DNA of 64,000 bases from Scytonema sp. UIC 10036 (GTDB lineage Bacteria; Cyanobacteriota; Cyanobacteriia; Cyanobacteriales; Nostocaceae). The stretch lies in the NCBI RefSeq assembly GCF_009725235.1, contig NZ_WJFC01000031.1, positions 1 to 64,000 on the forward strand. Reading direction: 5' to 3'. Both the position numbers and the translations under genes were made by a program. Shown piece by piece: positions 53,101-62,201 of the stretch (position 1 is the first letter of the stretch; each line of letters starts with the position of its first letter). The notes below the pieces were generated by a model that was given only the letters and a program-made list of their open reading frames with translations, was not told the DNA's origin and ran no database searches.

Positions 53101-55338
53101 GTCTCCGTTGTTGTTGTAGGTGTAAGCAGTTACTTTATCGAGTGCATCAGTTACAGTAGCAACATTTCCACTTTTGTCGTAAGTGAACCGAGTGGTTTGT
53201 TGAAGTGCATCTGTGACCTTGAGGAGTTGACCTCTGAGGTTATAGCCGTAATTTGTAGTCTTTCCAGATGCATCAGTCGTGTTGAGTAAATTCCCCTTAT
53301 CATCGTAAGTATTAATTGTCGTGCGCCCCAACGGGTCAGTCTCAGTTAGCAAACGACTGTTCTTGCCGTAGGTGTAGGTAGTTTTGTAACCTGAAGGTTG
53401 CTGCTCAACGATCTTTTTACCTGTGGCATCAGTGATATAACGAGTGACAATACCTACTTCTTCTGAAAGCCTGTTACCAAGTGCATCGTACTTGTATTGG
53501 GTAGTAAAGCCAATTTGGATATTATCATTTGGATTGGGGTCAGAGCGGTCTGAGATGACAGTTTCTTCAAAGAGATTGTTGTCGTCCTTATACTTGCGTT
53601 TGGCGATCTTACCTTCAGCATCGATTTCGGTAACAATGTTACCGCGAGTGTCGTATTCGTAGATTGTCAGGTTACCGAGTTGGTCTTGAACTGTTTGCAC
53701 AGAGTTGGCTGGGTCGTAAGCCATCTGTACGGGTTTACCATCAGCACCGATAATTTGTTTGATCCGACCATCATCCCAGTACTCAGTCTTAACTCCAGTT
53801 CTGCCCAATGGGTCAATGATTTTATCGAGGTAGTGCAGCTTTTTACTGCCATACTCCATCTTTGTCGTATTGTTCTCGCGATCCGTAACCGCAATCAAAT
53901 CGCCCTTCGCATCATAGTCATATTTGATGAGATAGCTCATTGGGTCTTTGACTGAGGCAATGCGACCTTGTGCATCGCGCTCAAAAGTGATTTTCTGACC
54001 GTCGGAGATCGTAACCGCATCATCCGTATATGTCAAGGTATTCCCATTTGTATCCGTAACTTTCAGTAAATCCCCCGTGTTGGCATCAATTTCATAAACC
54101 CTTCCTTCTTTGGTTGTCAATTTATACTTGCCACCAAAGTATGGGTCGGCAGGGTTAAAGGCATTGCCAGCAAAACCGTAGTATCCTGGAGTATCTTTTC
54201 CTGGAGTCATGAATCCACCAAATTCAACACTCAACTTATTTGTGACACCCGCATCGGCAACAAACTCCGGCGTGTATATATATTTGGCGAAGTTGAGTAA
54301 TGGTGTATCGTCGAGCTGCTGGACTTGCTTGGGCTTAAAGGTAAATCCTTCTCGCTTACCTCCTGGCAAAGTAATGTATACCCTTGTATTCTCCTTGAAG
54401 GGATTCCATACACCCAGTTCTTTTTGCAGTTCATCTGGAGGTGCAACACTGGTACGGAGGTCGGTATCCCTAAACTCCATCCTCCAACCATAGCCAAAGT
54501 CGTCAGTGGTGTTGGCGGTCAGGGTATCGTAAGTACGGGTTAGGGTAATAGGGATGCCAGTCACAGGAACTGTGAGGTCAGTGAAGGACAAGCGGAAGTT
54601 ACCGAGTTTCAATTCGCCTGCAACATCAATTGTTTCTTCGACAACTCTGCCATTGCCATTCGCATCATAAGCACTCAGGCGCAGTCGGTAAGTGTCGTTT
54701 TGCAGCAGTGAGGGGTCAAATTTACCCAAAACGTTGTTGCTAACTGTCGTGGTGCCGCTTCCAATTGTCTTAAATTCGCCCCCCGCAAGTGGTGCTACCT
54801 CAAGAATGTAATTGATGAGGTTATCATCGCTGACAGTACCGATGATGTTAGTCGGTGCGGTCACGATGCCGTTGGGAATGTTACTTAAGTTGAGGCTAAT
54901 GTTGGGTGGGGGATTGTTGGGGTTGGGATTGGTAACCAAAACGTTCCATGTAGCCGATTGTCCCTCATTCAATGCCGTGTCAGTTGCTTTGGCTATGGCA
55001 GAAATATTTCCGGTTTGGGTCATTTTTACCTTTGCCATGCCGTTGGGATCGAGTTGGACAACTGTGCCGTTCACCAACAGTTGCAAGGAAGCAACTTTGA
55101 TATTATCTGTTGCCTTAGCAAGGAATGTGACTTCTGACCCGACTTTAGCAGAGTCTGTATTGGCAATCAAAGTGGCTTGAGGTTTGATAGTATCGGCAGC
55201 AACAGTTATGTTAAACTCGTGCAGTTTGCTACCACCATTATCGTCACTGACGGTAACCGTCACCTTATGGGGAGTGGTGGTGGTGATTTGACCTAGTGTG
55301 GGAGTCCAGCGCAATCGACCGAATGCATCAATCTTCAT
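50131..55338 (-). CDS. RHS/YD-repeat protein, C-terminal part with toxin tip
   Basis: A 1735-residue frame. It begins with Ig-like domains (~10-190; VTFLAKATDNIKVASLQLLVNG). A conserved entry segment follows (LGNFRLSFTDLTVPVTGIPITLTRTYD ... FGYGWRMEFRDTDLRT, ~255-310). Dozens of RHS/YD repeats cover ~430-1500, and the RHS core end YYLRQRYYDTETGRFTRRD ... NPVNFTDPTG is at ~1500-1548. The last ~185 residues (FSLTEISSIQKIQSIL ...) form a variable tip of unknown activity. RHS shells encapsulate the toxin and cleave near the DPxG region. The ATG at 55338 is not a true start: the preceding frame (55373-60280) encodes the N-terminus and is separated by two single-base frameshifts. Confidence 0.85.
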   Translation of the reverse strand: MKIDAFGRLRWTPTLGQITTTTPHKVTVTVSDDNGGSKLHEFNITVAADTIKPQATLIANTDSAKVGSEVTFLAKATDNIKVASLQLLVNGTVVQLDPNGMAKVKMTQTGNISAIAKATDTALNEGQSATWNVLVTNPNPNNPPPNISLNLSNIPNGIVTAPTNIIGTVSDDNLINYILEVAPLAGGEFKTIGSGTTTVSNNVLGKFDPSLLQNDTYRLRLSAYDANGNGRVVEETIDVAGELKLGNFRLSFTDLTVPVTGIPITLTRTYDTLTANTTDDFGYGWRMEFRDTDLRTSVAPPDELQKELGVWNPFKENTRVYITLPGGKREGFTFKPKQVQQLDDTPLLNFAKYIYTPEFVADAGVTNKLSVEFGGFMTPGKDTPGYYGFAGNAFNPADPYFGGKYKLTTKEGRVYEIDANTGDLLKVTDTNGNTLTYTDDAVTISDGQKITFERDAQGRIASVKDPMSYLIKYDYDAKGDLIAVTDRENNTTKMEYGSKKLHYLDKIIDPLGRTGVKTEYWDDGRIKQIIGADGKPVQMAYDPANSVQTVQDQLGNLTIYEYDTRGNIVTEIDAEGKIAKRKYKDDNNLFEETVISDRSDPNPNDNIQIGFTTQYKYDALGNRLSEEVGIVTRYITDATGKKIVEQQPSGYKTTYTYGKNSRLLTETDPLGRTTINTYDDKGNLLNTTDASGKTTNYGYNLRGQLLKVTDALQQTTRFTYDKSGNVATVTDALDKVTAYTYNNNGDKLTETRTRTTPTGVQTLLTQWTYDKEGHLRTMTDAENRTTTYEYDKLGRQTAVIDALARRTEYVYNEKGELVETIYPDNTSTTKDDNPRIKTKYDAAGRQIETIDQLGRVTRYIYDKVGELRFTVYPDKTPDDQNLSPQLWDNPKTETIYYTDGLVKAQIDELGNRTEFRYDAAGRQTEIIYADDTPANQLDNPKTTYKYDKVGQRISETDALNHTTTFVYDDLGRLKETRFHGHRYITQEYDALGRRIAAIDQNRKPTEYRYDALGQLTGVKNAFGDWTEYGYNEVGNLIWMEDALDRRTNYEYDKLGRRTAVIQPMGQRSDTTYDAVGNLKTYTDFNRRTITYDYDPQNRMTSKLFGDGSKVTYTYTNTGLQDVVKFINASSVTTATYDSDYDERDRLIQRTDNIGGVNRSISYTYDAASNRTSVTTPSGTVNYTFDRRNRLDKVIENNIVTADYDYDGVSNLVLTKFANGTQEIRHYDDLNRLQSLENKKASGEIISSYTYTLDAVGNRTKVVEHNGRSVDYTYDDLYRLTQEKITDTVNGNRIYDYTYDKVGNRKTKKEAVNGVTTLTEYAYDNNDRLQNEKVNQVAIATYTYDNNGNTLTKTENGMTTTYTWDYENRLGAATLKNSSGVVLQSMQYRYNDNGIRVASVVNNQETRYLIDTVQPYGQVLEEYSPNGAVQVSYTYGNDLISQKQGTKSTYYHVDGLGSTRALTDASGNVVNTYNYEAYGELLNSTSSVSNKYMFAGEQYDSALGDYYLRQRYYDTETGRFTRRDTYEGKLLEPITLHKYIYTNDNPVNFTDPTGLFSLTEISSIQKIQSILDAIDTISFVTDFLNAGEEILKDYVVLNLPTGIDITQGVLDFFSNFGPQDYILRALVYGGGIPVPKALVREVLQRMPSWYRGPRRIPILGGGSPFTSPYSILSLFFEQSRWNRLPLPPTVLGIPTRRILGSDRLLRIVGRVHQLAAIGLLAYDVYSIVNYLNNSEK

Positions 55339-55445
55339 GCCCTGTCAAGGGATGCAGTGTCAAGGGAATAACTTAAGCTATCTCCCTCTGCATCCGTGGC
55401 TTTGATATCGTAGGCATACAAAGTATTTGGCGTTGCAGTCGTCCT
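55339..55445 (-). other. Double frameshift junction of the giant RHS gene
   Basis: Near 55440 the frame of the upstream part (VVASDGKG) should continue as TATPNTLYAYDIKATDAEGDSLSYSLDTASL, the next He_PIG domain, which is in another frame. Near 55340-55365 it must shift again to reach MKIDAFGRLRWTP. Two shifts in the same direction break one open reading frame of ~3400 codons into two. They could be mutations or assembly errors. Confidence 0.75.
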
Positions 55446-58400
55446 TTGCCATCGCTAGCAACAACAGTAAACGACTTTGGACCGGTAGCAGATGGTTTCC
55501 AGGTGAAAACTCCCGTTTTTGCATCGATAGTAGCGTCGTTAGGGTTTTCCAAGCTGTAAGTAATTGGGTCTCCTTGAGCATCGATAGCGGCGAACTGATA
55601 TTGGAAAGTGGTGTTAACGGTTGCTGTCAGTTCTTGAGTGGGTGTCAATGTAAAGACAGGGGCAGTGTTGGCTGAAGTGACTTGAATTTGGAAGTATTGC
55701 AAGTCAATCTCACCCCTACCGTCAGCAACCCGAAGAATGACATCAAATTTACCAACTTGATCGGGAGTCGGTGTCCAGACGACAACGCCAGTTGAAGCAT
55801 CAACCGTCATGCCTTCTGGTTTCAATGGCAGATCGTAGGTGAGAAAATCGGGGTCAGGGTCAGTTGCTTTTGCTTTGTACTTGAGCAGTTCGCCTACCTT
55901 AGCAGAGACAGGTGCATTTGTTTTAAAAGTCGGCTTGCTATTTGGAATTGTGGTTGTAGGTTCGGCAAGTCCAAAATTGCTATAGTGAGATTCACCACTA
56001 GTAGTGATAGTAGGAATGTAATATCCAGCAGTGGGAGCGGTTCGCGTATAACCATTCGGCATGACTTGCCGCACCGTGTAAGTACCAGGCAGCAAATTAG
56101 TGAAACTATATTGACCTGTTTCCACAGAGACAGTTTGTGGATTGTCAGACATGGAAACCGTGTTAGGCTCTGCCGTGTCAAGAATGCCATTGTTGTTTAA
56201 ATCCAAGTACACGGTCACGCCTGCTATACCAGGTTCTGATTGATACCTTTCGTCTTCTCCGTTGAAAATGTTGATAATTTCTTGCGCTGAGGTCAATCGT
56301 TGGGCTTCTGGGTCAATGTTGCGAAGTTGATTGATATCAGATCCATTCCCTATACCAAAGGCTTTGAGATTAACTCCCTTGGTTTTCAGACTACTGACAA
56401 TTGTGGGATCTAATGAGCCCTCTCCATCTGAGAGGAATATGATATTGCCCTTACCCGAAGTTGTGCCCAAAGCAGTAAAGATGGACTGAGCTAAATTTAA
56501 GGGTGGGGTGAAATTTGTGCCTCCATCGGCTGAGAAGGTGAGCGCTTCTCTGATGTCTAAAATTCCGTTGTTATTTTTGTCGGCGGTTGGGGTAGTAGTG
56601 AACTGGACTCCATTCGTCACTGGGTCCATGTCAAGAGCTATAGCGTCGCTATTAAATACAATCACCCCAACACGAGCTGTTTTGCCACGACCTTTGTCAA
56701 TTAATTGCTGGTTAAAAGCGACCACACCAGCTAATTCTGTATCCAAAATGCTTAAAGAAGTGCTATTAGCAAATTCGTTTAAGTTAGCAGTCGTCCAATC
56801 GATGTAGCGCCCCCCAGTACTTCCGGAGTTATCAACAACCAACAGAATGTCTGGTGTATCTCCTTGAATCAAGCTAATATCAGGTATGCGATTGCGGTTG
56901 AGGTCGTGCCATACCAGACCCTCAATTTTACCCAAAGCGTTGGATACCAATACTGCAAAGCTTTGCGTGTCAAATCCACCGCGCCCATCTGTCACCTGAA
57001 CTTGAAAGTTATAAGAGCCAATTACTTGGGGAGACCACTGGATTTCGCCGGTCTTTGCATCAATAGTTGCTCCAGGAAGCGGATTTATCAGACTATAGGT
57101 AAGAGAGTCATTGTTAAAATCAACGGCTTTGACTTGATATTTATACTGTTTATCTTTTAAACCAAAGCGGGTTATGGGTTCGCTAACGATCTCTGGAGCA
57201 CTATTACCCGGCTCCATCTGAGTCTTGACTTTAAAGACTTGCTGTGCCGTTCCTCCCTTGCCATCCGTTACAGCTAAGGTCACGTCATAAGTGTTCAATT
57301 GATTGCCATTGGGAGTCCAACTCACCACGCCCGTACTGGGGTTGACTGTCATCCCCTCTGGCTTGTTGACCAGTGAAAAGGTCAATGTGTCGCGATCGGC
57401 GTCTTTGGCGATCGCCTGATAAGTGTAGTTTGTATTAATTGCTGCATCAACTATTGGAACGCTCGTAAAAACAGGGGGTCGGTTGGGTGGTACATCGATG
57501 ACCGAGAGCGCGAACTGTTGCGTTGTCACTCCACCACGATTGTCGTTGGCTTCTACCAGTATCGTGTGGTTGCCTTTGTTGGTAGTGAGGGTGTTCCAGG
57601 TAATCAGCCCGGTTTTTGAGTCAATTGTGGTGCCAACAGGAGATGACAGCAGTTTGTAAGTCAAAACGTCGCCCCCCAGGTCAGTGGCATCGACATCATA
57701 GCGGTATTGCTGACCGCCAATGATTTCTGTTATGGGTTGGCTCTGAATTGAGGGTTTTTGATTTAACTGCGCCAGTACCACCAAGTCATAGGTAAATTGC
57801 TTGCCTTGAGGGTTGTAGAATGTTAAAGAACGTTGGTTAGTTAGTTCTAGGGGTTCTACTTTGCTATCACTGACTAACTTGCTGAAATCGTAGTAAGGAA
57901 TCCCCTCTGGAGTAATTCCATCGGGTTTGTGTAGCGTTACAGTGGGGTCGCTAATGTGGGTAACGCCAACAAGCAACGGACCATCAACGCTGTATTTGCC
58001 AGTGTTGCGAAGGGCAATGTCTGTATGCAATAGCTTGGTGTCAGCGTTAAAGCTCGTGCGATGGTATTCAGCTAGGAAGCTATTGGAGACATCTGCCAAC
58101 AAGTTGAAGTTAGGCGTTGTTGAAGTGCTGGGCAATGTTTGCGTACCAAAATCTTTCTGGACAGCTCTTAATGTGCCAACTGGTGCGGGATTGATGGCAA
58201 AACTCGTAATGCTGACGTTTGTTGTCGTATCGTCATCGTTGTTGACCAAGCGGAATATCAGTTTGGCGTTGGTTAAGGGTTTAGTACCAGTTAAGTTCAA
58301 GCTGACAGTACGGTTAGACGTGTTGTAAGTCGTACCCGCACCCAGGGCAACGGCTTCACCTTCAGTCCAGTTGAAGAAAGCATCTCTCCCACTAGAAACA

Positions 58401-60280
58401 GTATGCACCAAAGAATTGCCTGCTTCATCGACTAAAGCCACCTCAAAAGCATCTTTAATCGAATCTAAATCTTTGGTGTCGAATTGGGGATTGATGTTAA
58501 AGCTTATGAGGGAAGGATTGGTCGGGATTGTGAAAGGAATCGTGTAAGTGGTCGCGAAGTTCTTTCCTTCTGCCAGGGAGAAGTTGGGAATTACCGAAAT
58601 GGGGAACGATTGGATTGAAGAAGCTTTCCCAACATCTTCTACTTTTAAATCAACATTAAAGATCCCACTGGTGGTAGGAGTGCCGCTCAAAGTGGCAGTG
58701 CCGTTACCGTTATCCACTAACTTGAGCCAGCTTGGAGGGTTAATAGCGGTAATTTTACGAGTATCTCCCGTATCTTGGTCGGTGGTGGTGATGCTATATG
58801 AGTAGGCGCTACCTATAGTCCCCGTGTATGTGGAAGGTTTGCTCGTAAAAGTGGGAGCTTCGTTAACGTTAGTGACGTTAATGGTAAAAATCTGACTTTT
58901 GGTTAACCCATCAAGATCGGTACTGCGAACTTCAATACTGTGCTGCTTGAGGTTTTCAAAATTGAGTAACGTATCGTTAGCAACTTGCAACTGATTCCCA
59001 ACAATTTTAAAGCGCCCGCCCCCATCGTTGACCAAACTATAAATGTGGTTGTCTCCCACATCCGGATCAGTGCTGTTCAATTGACCGATAACGGTTCCAA
59101 TGGCACTATTTTCTGCTACCGTGTTACTGGTTAAGTTAATGGCAGTAGGTGGACTAATACGTTTGATTGTGGTGGAAAAACTTTGTTGTTGATTACCAGC
59201 TCTATCGGTTGCCCGTACCGTGAAGGGATTATCTCCTATTGTCAAGGAGACATTGGTGAAGGTAAATTTGCCAGTGCTATCGGCTGTGGTTGTCGCTCCC
59301 GTTTGCTCCAACTTTACGCTCGCGCTAGCTTCGGTTTGACCGACCAACGTTACCGTACTAAAACTGGTTCTCTTGTCGCCAACCGTACCGGAATCAGACG
59401 CCGCATCTAAATTGAATGCTGGTTGAGGGGGAGGAGTCGTGTCTTGAGTAAAAGTAAAAGATTCTTTAGATACTGAAATCAACTCTCCTTCGTCCCGTCT
59501 TGTTAAGATATACAAGACGTGTGTGCCATCTGGTAAGGAACTGCCATAAATCGTATTTAGCGCTGTGCGGTCAAAGATTGTGACGCCAGTTGGTTTCATC
59601 TCCGGCAAAATATTGACGTAGTTGGCTTCAGGAGTGTTATTAAAACCTGCTTTCCACTCATAAATTTCTTCAGGATAAGGAACACTTACTCTGGTCGTTG
59701 GGTCAGAGGTAATCTTGTCAGTATTCGTAGTCCCACCAGGAGCAGTATCGTTAACTAAGGCAAACGAAGTGATCTTTGGTGGTTCAGAACTTAAGGAAGT
59801 GGAACCTGTGCTTTCATCGTATGCACCCGCGCTCGAAGTTGACAAAGACCGCTGGTTGGTACTGGTATTTGTTAGGGTATCCGCTTGGGAACCGCTGACG
59901 AGTGGGCTAGCGTTCTCACCACCCGTAAGGATATCTTTTTCCTTATTACTTTTAAACTTCTTACGTTGGGATGGAATGCGATAAATATATGGCTGTTGCT
60001 TGAATAGTAGCGGTTGGTCGAAGGGATTGAGGGCAAAAGTGTTGGAGTTAGTTATATCCTCTGTATTGTCGCTTGTCGTGTCTGCTTTCTTTTGGCGGTC
60101 TAATTGGGAGGCCTGGAGGTCTATGCCACTGTTCGTCTTAGGCGTTTTTTGCCAATCCAGTAAAAATGAATTGTCATCTAACGGTGCAACTAAAGATGCA
60201 CTTTCTAGGAGAGATTGTGGCAGCAAACTATCATTATTTTGAGATGCACCGTTGGTGAAAAAGCTGACAGGACGAACCAT
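55373..60280 (-). CDS. Giant adhesin-like N-terminal part of the RHS protein
   Basis: A 1635-residue frame without a classical signal peptide (MVRPVSFFTNGASQNNDSLLPQ). Order of domains: a Ser/Thr-rich region (~60-170); an Ig-like domain (~280-370, FTVRATDRAGNQQQ); a cadherin-like repeat (~375-470, FENLKQHSIEVRSTDLDG); He_PIG Ig-like repeats (TATLSGTP, TGVVSWTP, GEIQWSP types) from ~475 to ~1120 and again ~1480-1630. An SdrD-B-like domain (GLVWHDLNRNRIPD at ~1125, completed by GVTVYLDLNNNGILDTAEP at ~1325) carries an inserted VWA domain (~1143-1320) with MIDAS residues DNSGS, GGTNFT and SDGEG. Such proteins are surface adhesins or delivery shells. It lies upstream of, and was once fused to, the RHS part. 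Confidence 0.85.
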   Translation of the reverse strand: MVRPVSFFTNGASQNNDSLLPQSLLESASLVAPLDDNSFLLDWQKTPKTNSGIDLQASQLDRQKKADTTSDNTEDITNSNTFALNPFDQPLLFKQQPYIYRIPSQRKKFKSNKEKDILTGGENASPLVSGSQADTLTNTSTNQRSLSTSSAGAYDESTGSTSLSSEPPKITSFALVNDTAPGGTTNTDKITSDPTTRVSVPYPEEIYEWKAGFNNTPEANYVNILPEMKPTGVTIFDRTALNTIYGSSLPDGTHVLYILTRRDEGELISVSKESFTFTQDTTPPPQPAFNLDAASDSGTVGDKRTSFSTVTLVGQTEASASVKLEQTGATTTADSTGKFTFTNVSLTIGDNPFTVRATDRAGNQQQSFSTTIKRISPPTAINLTSNTVAENSAIGTVIGQLNSTDPDVGDNHIYSLVNDGGGRFKIVGNQLQVANDTLLNFENLKQHSIEVRSTDLDGLTKSQIFTINVTNVNEAPTFTSKPSTYTGTIGSAYSYSITTTDQDTGDTRKITAINPPSWLKLVDNGNGTATLSGTPTTSGIFNVDLKVEDVGKASSIQSFPISVIPNFSLAEGKNFATTYTIPFTIPTNPSLISFNINPQFDTKDLDSIKDAFEVALVDEAGNSLVHTVSSGRDAFFNWTEGEAVALGAGTTYNTSNRTVSLNLTGTKPLTNAKLIFRLVNNDDDTTTNVSITSFAINPAPVGTLRAVQKDFGTQTLPSTSTTPNFNLLADVSNSFLAEYHRTSFNADTKLLHTDIALRNTGKYSVDGPLLVGVTHISDPTVTLHKPDGITPEGIPYYDFSKLVSDSKVEPLELTNQRSLTFYNPQGKQFTYDLVVLAQLNQKPSIQSQPITEIIGGQQYRYDVDATDLGGDVLTYKLLSSPVGTTIDSKTGLITWNTLTTNKGNHTILVEANDNRGGVTTQQFALSVIDVPPNRPPVFTSVPIVDAAINTNYTYQAIAKDADRDTLTFSLVNKPEGMTVNPSTGVVSWTPNGNQLNTYDVTLAVTDGKGGTAQQVFKVKTQMEPGNSAPEIVSEPITRFGLKDKQYKYQVKAVDFNNDSLTYSLINPLPGATIDAKTGEIQWSPQVIGSYNFQVQVTDGRGGFDTQSFAVLVSNALGKIEGLVWHDLNRNRIPDISLIQGDTPDILLVVDNSGSTGGRYIDWTTANLNEFANSTSLSILDTELAGVVAFNQQLIDKGRGKTARVGVIVFNSDAIALDMDPVTNGVQFTTTPTADKNNNGILDIREALTFSADGGTNFTPPLNLAQSIFTALGTTSGKGNIIFLSDGEGSLDPTIVSSLKTKGVNLKAFGIGNGSDINQLRNIDPEAQRLTSAQEIINIFNGEDERYQSEPGIAGVTVYLDLNNNGILDTAEPNTVSMSDNPQTVSVETGQYSFTNLLPGTYTVRQVMPNGYTRTAPTAGYYIPTITTSGESHYSNFGLAEPTTTIPNSKPTFKTNAPVSAKVGELLKYKAKATDPDPDFLTYDLPLKPEGMTVDASTGVVVWTPTPDQVGKFDVILRVADGRGEIDLQYFQIQVTSANTAPVFTLTPTQELTATVNTTFQYQFAAIDAQGDPITYSLENPNDATIDAKTGVFTWKPSATGPKSFTVVASDGKGRLQRQILCMPTISKPRMQREIA

Positions 60281-60510
60281 AACTAACCCTTTGCTAGTAG
60301 GAAATGATTTTGTGTTAGTAGTTAGACTTAATATGAGATTTCTGCCTATTTATGAGCTTGAAGAGTCAAGCACGCATGCTCTTTTCCTCAAGCCCAAACA
60401 GACAGCAATGATTCTTGCTGATTATTGAATTGATTTAATTCTAAAAATGTCCAGTGCTACTCGTTGATAGTTTCAATACGCTTGCAGCATCTAGAGTATT
60501 ATTGACGTTC
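60281..60510. other. Intergenic region, putative RHS promoter
   Basis: About 230 AT-rich bases before the RHS start. An AAAGGG motif lies 7-12 bases before the ATG. No other feature is recognised. Confidence 0.5.
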
Positions 60511-61260
60511 TTAAGCTATTGAAGTCGGTCTCATGGTGAATAAATCTGGGACTGTAGCAGGAGTCTCGGAGATAGTTTCAGTTATACGTGCAAGAAACTT
60601 GTTATTAATTAATTCAGAGTATCCCTTCAGGTCATCTGTCCAATTTCCAATAGCTTGATGCAGGCTGTTGATTTTTTCTGCTCCAGAATCACCGCTCAGT
60701 TCGTAGCTAAAACTGCCACCAAACATGACAATTGGAGTGGTTGTTTCATCTTCATTACGCAACGCTGCTTCAGTGATGCTGAGGTAAAGGGGAGCACGTT
60801 GAAATTTGTAAACCAAGTTGAGTGAAGCTCGGATGAGTTCTTCTCCCTCGGATTGCCAAACACCTTGTGAGAGCAGGGTTTCTACCACATATTTTCTCGC
60901 GGCATCCTGAGAGCCTGCAAAAGAAACGTATCCTCTAAAATTAATACCTACAGCTTCAAAGTCCATCTTTGGCAGGGCTTGTGCGTATTTGCCAGCAATT
61001 TCAGGGATCGAGATATCCAACAAACTCCTGTCACCAAGCGGTTCTATAAACGCGACTTGGTTCAGTCCAGCAGTCATGCTAATGCCATTGACGAAGTTTA
61101 ACTGAGCGGAACTGTTTGTATATCTTGGCTGCTGGGCTAACTCCCAATCTTTTGGAATGGTATCGGTGTATTTGAGAAAGTCCGTGTTTGCTGTGGAAAG
61201 GGGATTGCTTCCAACGGCTGCAGCAATGACGAAATCGGGAACTATTAATTTTGGGCTCAT
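60511..61260 (-). CDS. Conserved hypothetical protein upstream of the RHS locus
   Basis: A 249-residue soluble protein from ATG 61260 (MSPKLIVPDFVIAAAVGSNPL); a TTG seven codons upstream is weaker. The sequence alternates beta-type segments (SAQLNFVNGISMTAGLNQVAFIEPL, FEAVGINFRGYVSF) and helices (AARKYVVETLLSQGVW), reminiscent of sporadic TIGR04255-like proteins. I cannot assign it. It may be an accessory or immunity-type protein of the RHS locus, because it is codirectional and adjacent. Confidence 0.6.
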   Translation of the reverse strand: MSPKLIVPDFVIAAAVGSNPLSTANTDFLKYTDTIPKDWELAQQPRYTNSSAQLNFVNGISMTAGLNQVAFIEPLGDRSLLDISIPEIAGKYAQALPKMDFEAVGINFRGYVSFAGSQDAARKYVVETLLSQGVWQSEGEELIRASLNLVYKFQRAPLYLSITEAALRNEDETTTPIVMFGGSFSYELSGDSGAEKINSLHQAIGNWTDDLKGYSELINNKFLARITETISETPATVPDLFTMRPTSIA

Positions 61261-62115
61261 GGGATATCTCTTTTTAATCAATACCTAGATTTTTTAGCAT
61301 TCTTGTCTTTATCAGCACGCAAATCTACACCGGATTACTGTGGAATTCTATCCGGTTTCCCAGTTCCAAATGTCTGGCACTTGAATCTAGATAATGAGTA
61401 AGAGTATTTCTGTGCGAATAGAGTTTACTCAATTACCAAAAAATTTTGAGTTATTTTCATTTTTATTTATAAATCTAAAAAGATGGAATAGCAAGCGACA
61501 TTTCCAGAAATTCGCCTCTCTTCCTAAAAATTCAGTAGAAAACCTGAAGTCATTGAAATGTTTTTAAAGTCCTTTTAAACCATTTCTAGTTTTTTTAAAG
61601 TTTTTAAAGAGAGGGAATTTTGTCAAGAATGCGTAAAGCTAGAACTGTTTTGATATCACCAAAATCCTTCCCCAGAAGATAGACCCCTCACCGATCTGGA
61701 ATATTGCTGTATAGCACAAGATTTGTTGGAAAAACTGCACCTTAACAAAAATCAATATATCCTCGCACTCCACTACGATGCCGAGTACCAAGGAAAAACA
61801 AGACCACACGCCCACATGATAATTAACGCTCTTTCATCACTCTAGCCAGAGAATAACAATTGTGTTCCCAATTTATCCAGAGTCGAATCTCATGTAACCA
61901 CGAAATTGATTCATCATATTCTGTAGTGACAAAAATCCGTTCTCTAAGCCAGGAATCTCAAAAATATCTAACCAAGGCTTGAGTCAATTAAAAAATACAC
62001 ATGGCTGAATAATTAAGCGCAAGTTATTTAAGGTTGACTTCCATCCCAGCGTAAAATCCCACCACTCATGCTGACTGTAAATTTCAGGTTCTTTGTCAGA
62101 TATTGGAGGGCTCTT
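61261..62115. other. Intergenic/relic region before the group II introns
   Basis: It contains the relaxase relic described separately (61678-61845). On the minus strand, 61870-62110 has an interrupted frame (DKEPEIYSQHEWWDFTLGWK ...) that may be the remains of the gene the outer intron entered. Nothing else is recognisable. Confidence 0.5.
61678..61845 (+). pseudogene. HUH relaxase-like fragment
   Basis: 55 codons: DRPLTDLEYCCIAQDLLEKL, NKNQYILALHYDAEYQ and RPHAHMIINALSSL, then stop. The PHAHMIIN stretch is the HUH motif (His-x-His) of conjugation/mobilisation relaxases, preceded by the typical Y-I-x-A-L-H strand. The catalytic Tyr and the remainder are missing. A plasmid or integrated mobile element once lay here. 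Confidence 0.6.
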
Positions 62116-62194
62116 GTTGGAGTCGATGGGGAGTATTATCTCCCGCACCTCTCCGTTCAATCTGGGCGTGCGGGTTTCCCTGCACCCAGCTTTC
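62116..62194 (-). ncRNA. Outer group II intron, domains V-VI (3' end)
   Basis: On the minus strand: GAAAGCTGGGTGCAGGGAAA, CCCGCACGCCCAG, then GGAGAGGTGCGGGAGATAAT, ending ATCGACTCCAAC. The GAAA tetraloop helix with matching arms is the domain V pattern of cyanobacterial group II introns; the following short hairpin is domain VI. The last base (62116) is approximate. Confidence 0.6.
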
Positions 62195-62201
62195 GATGTT
62201 C

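Noticed and set aside
44179..55338. Many antisense frames in the RHS genes
   Set aside because: Periodic YD repeats create long open frames on the opposite strand; none has a plausible product.
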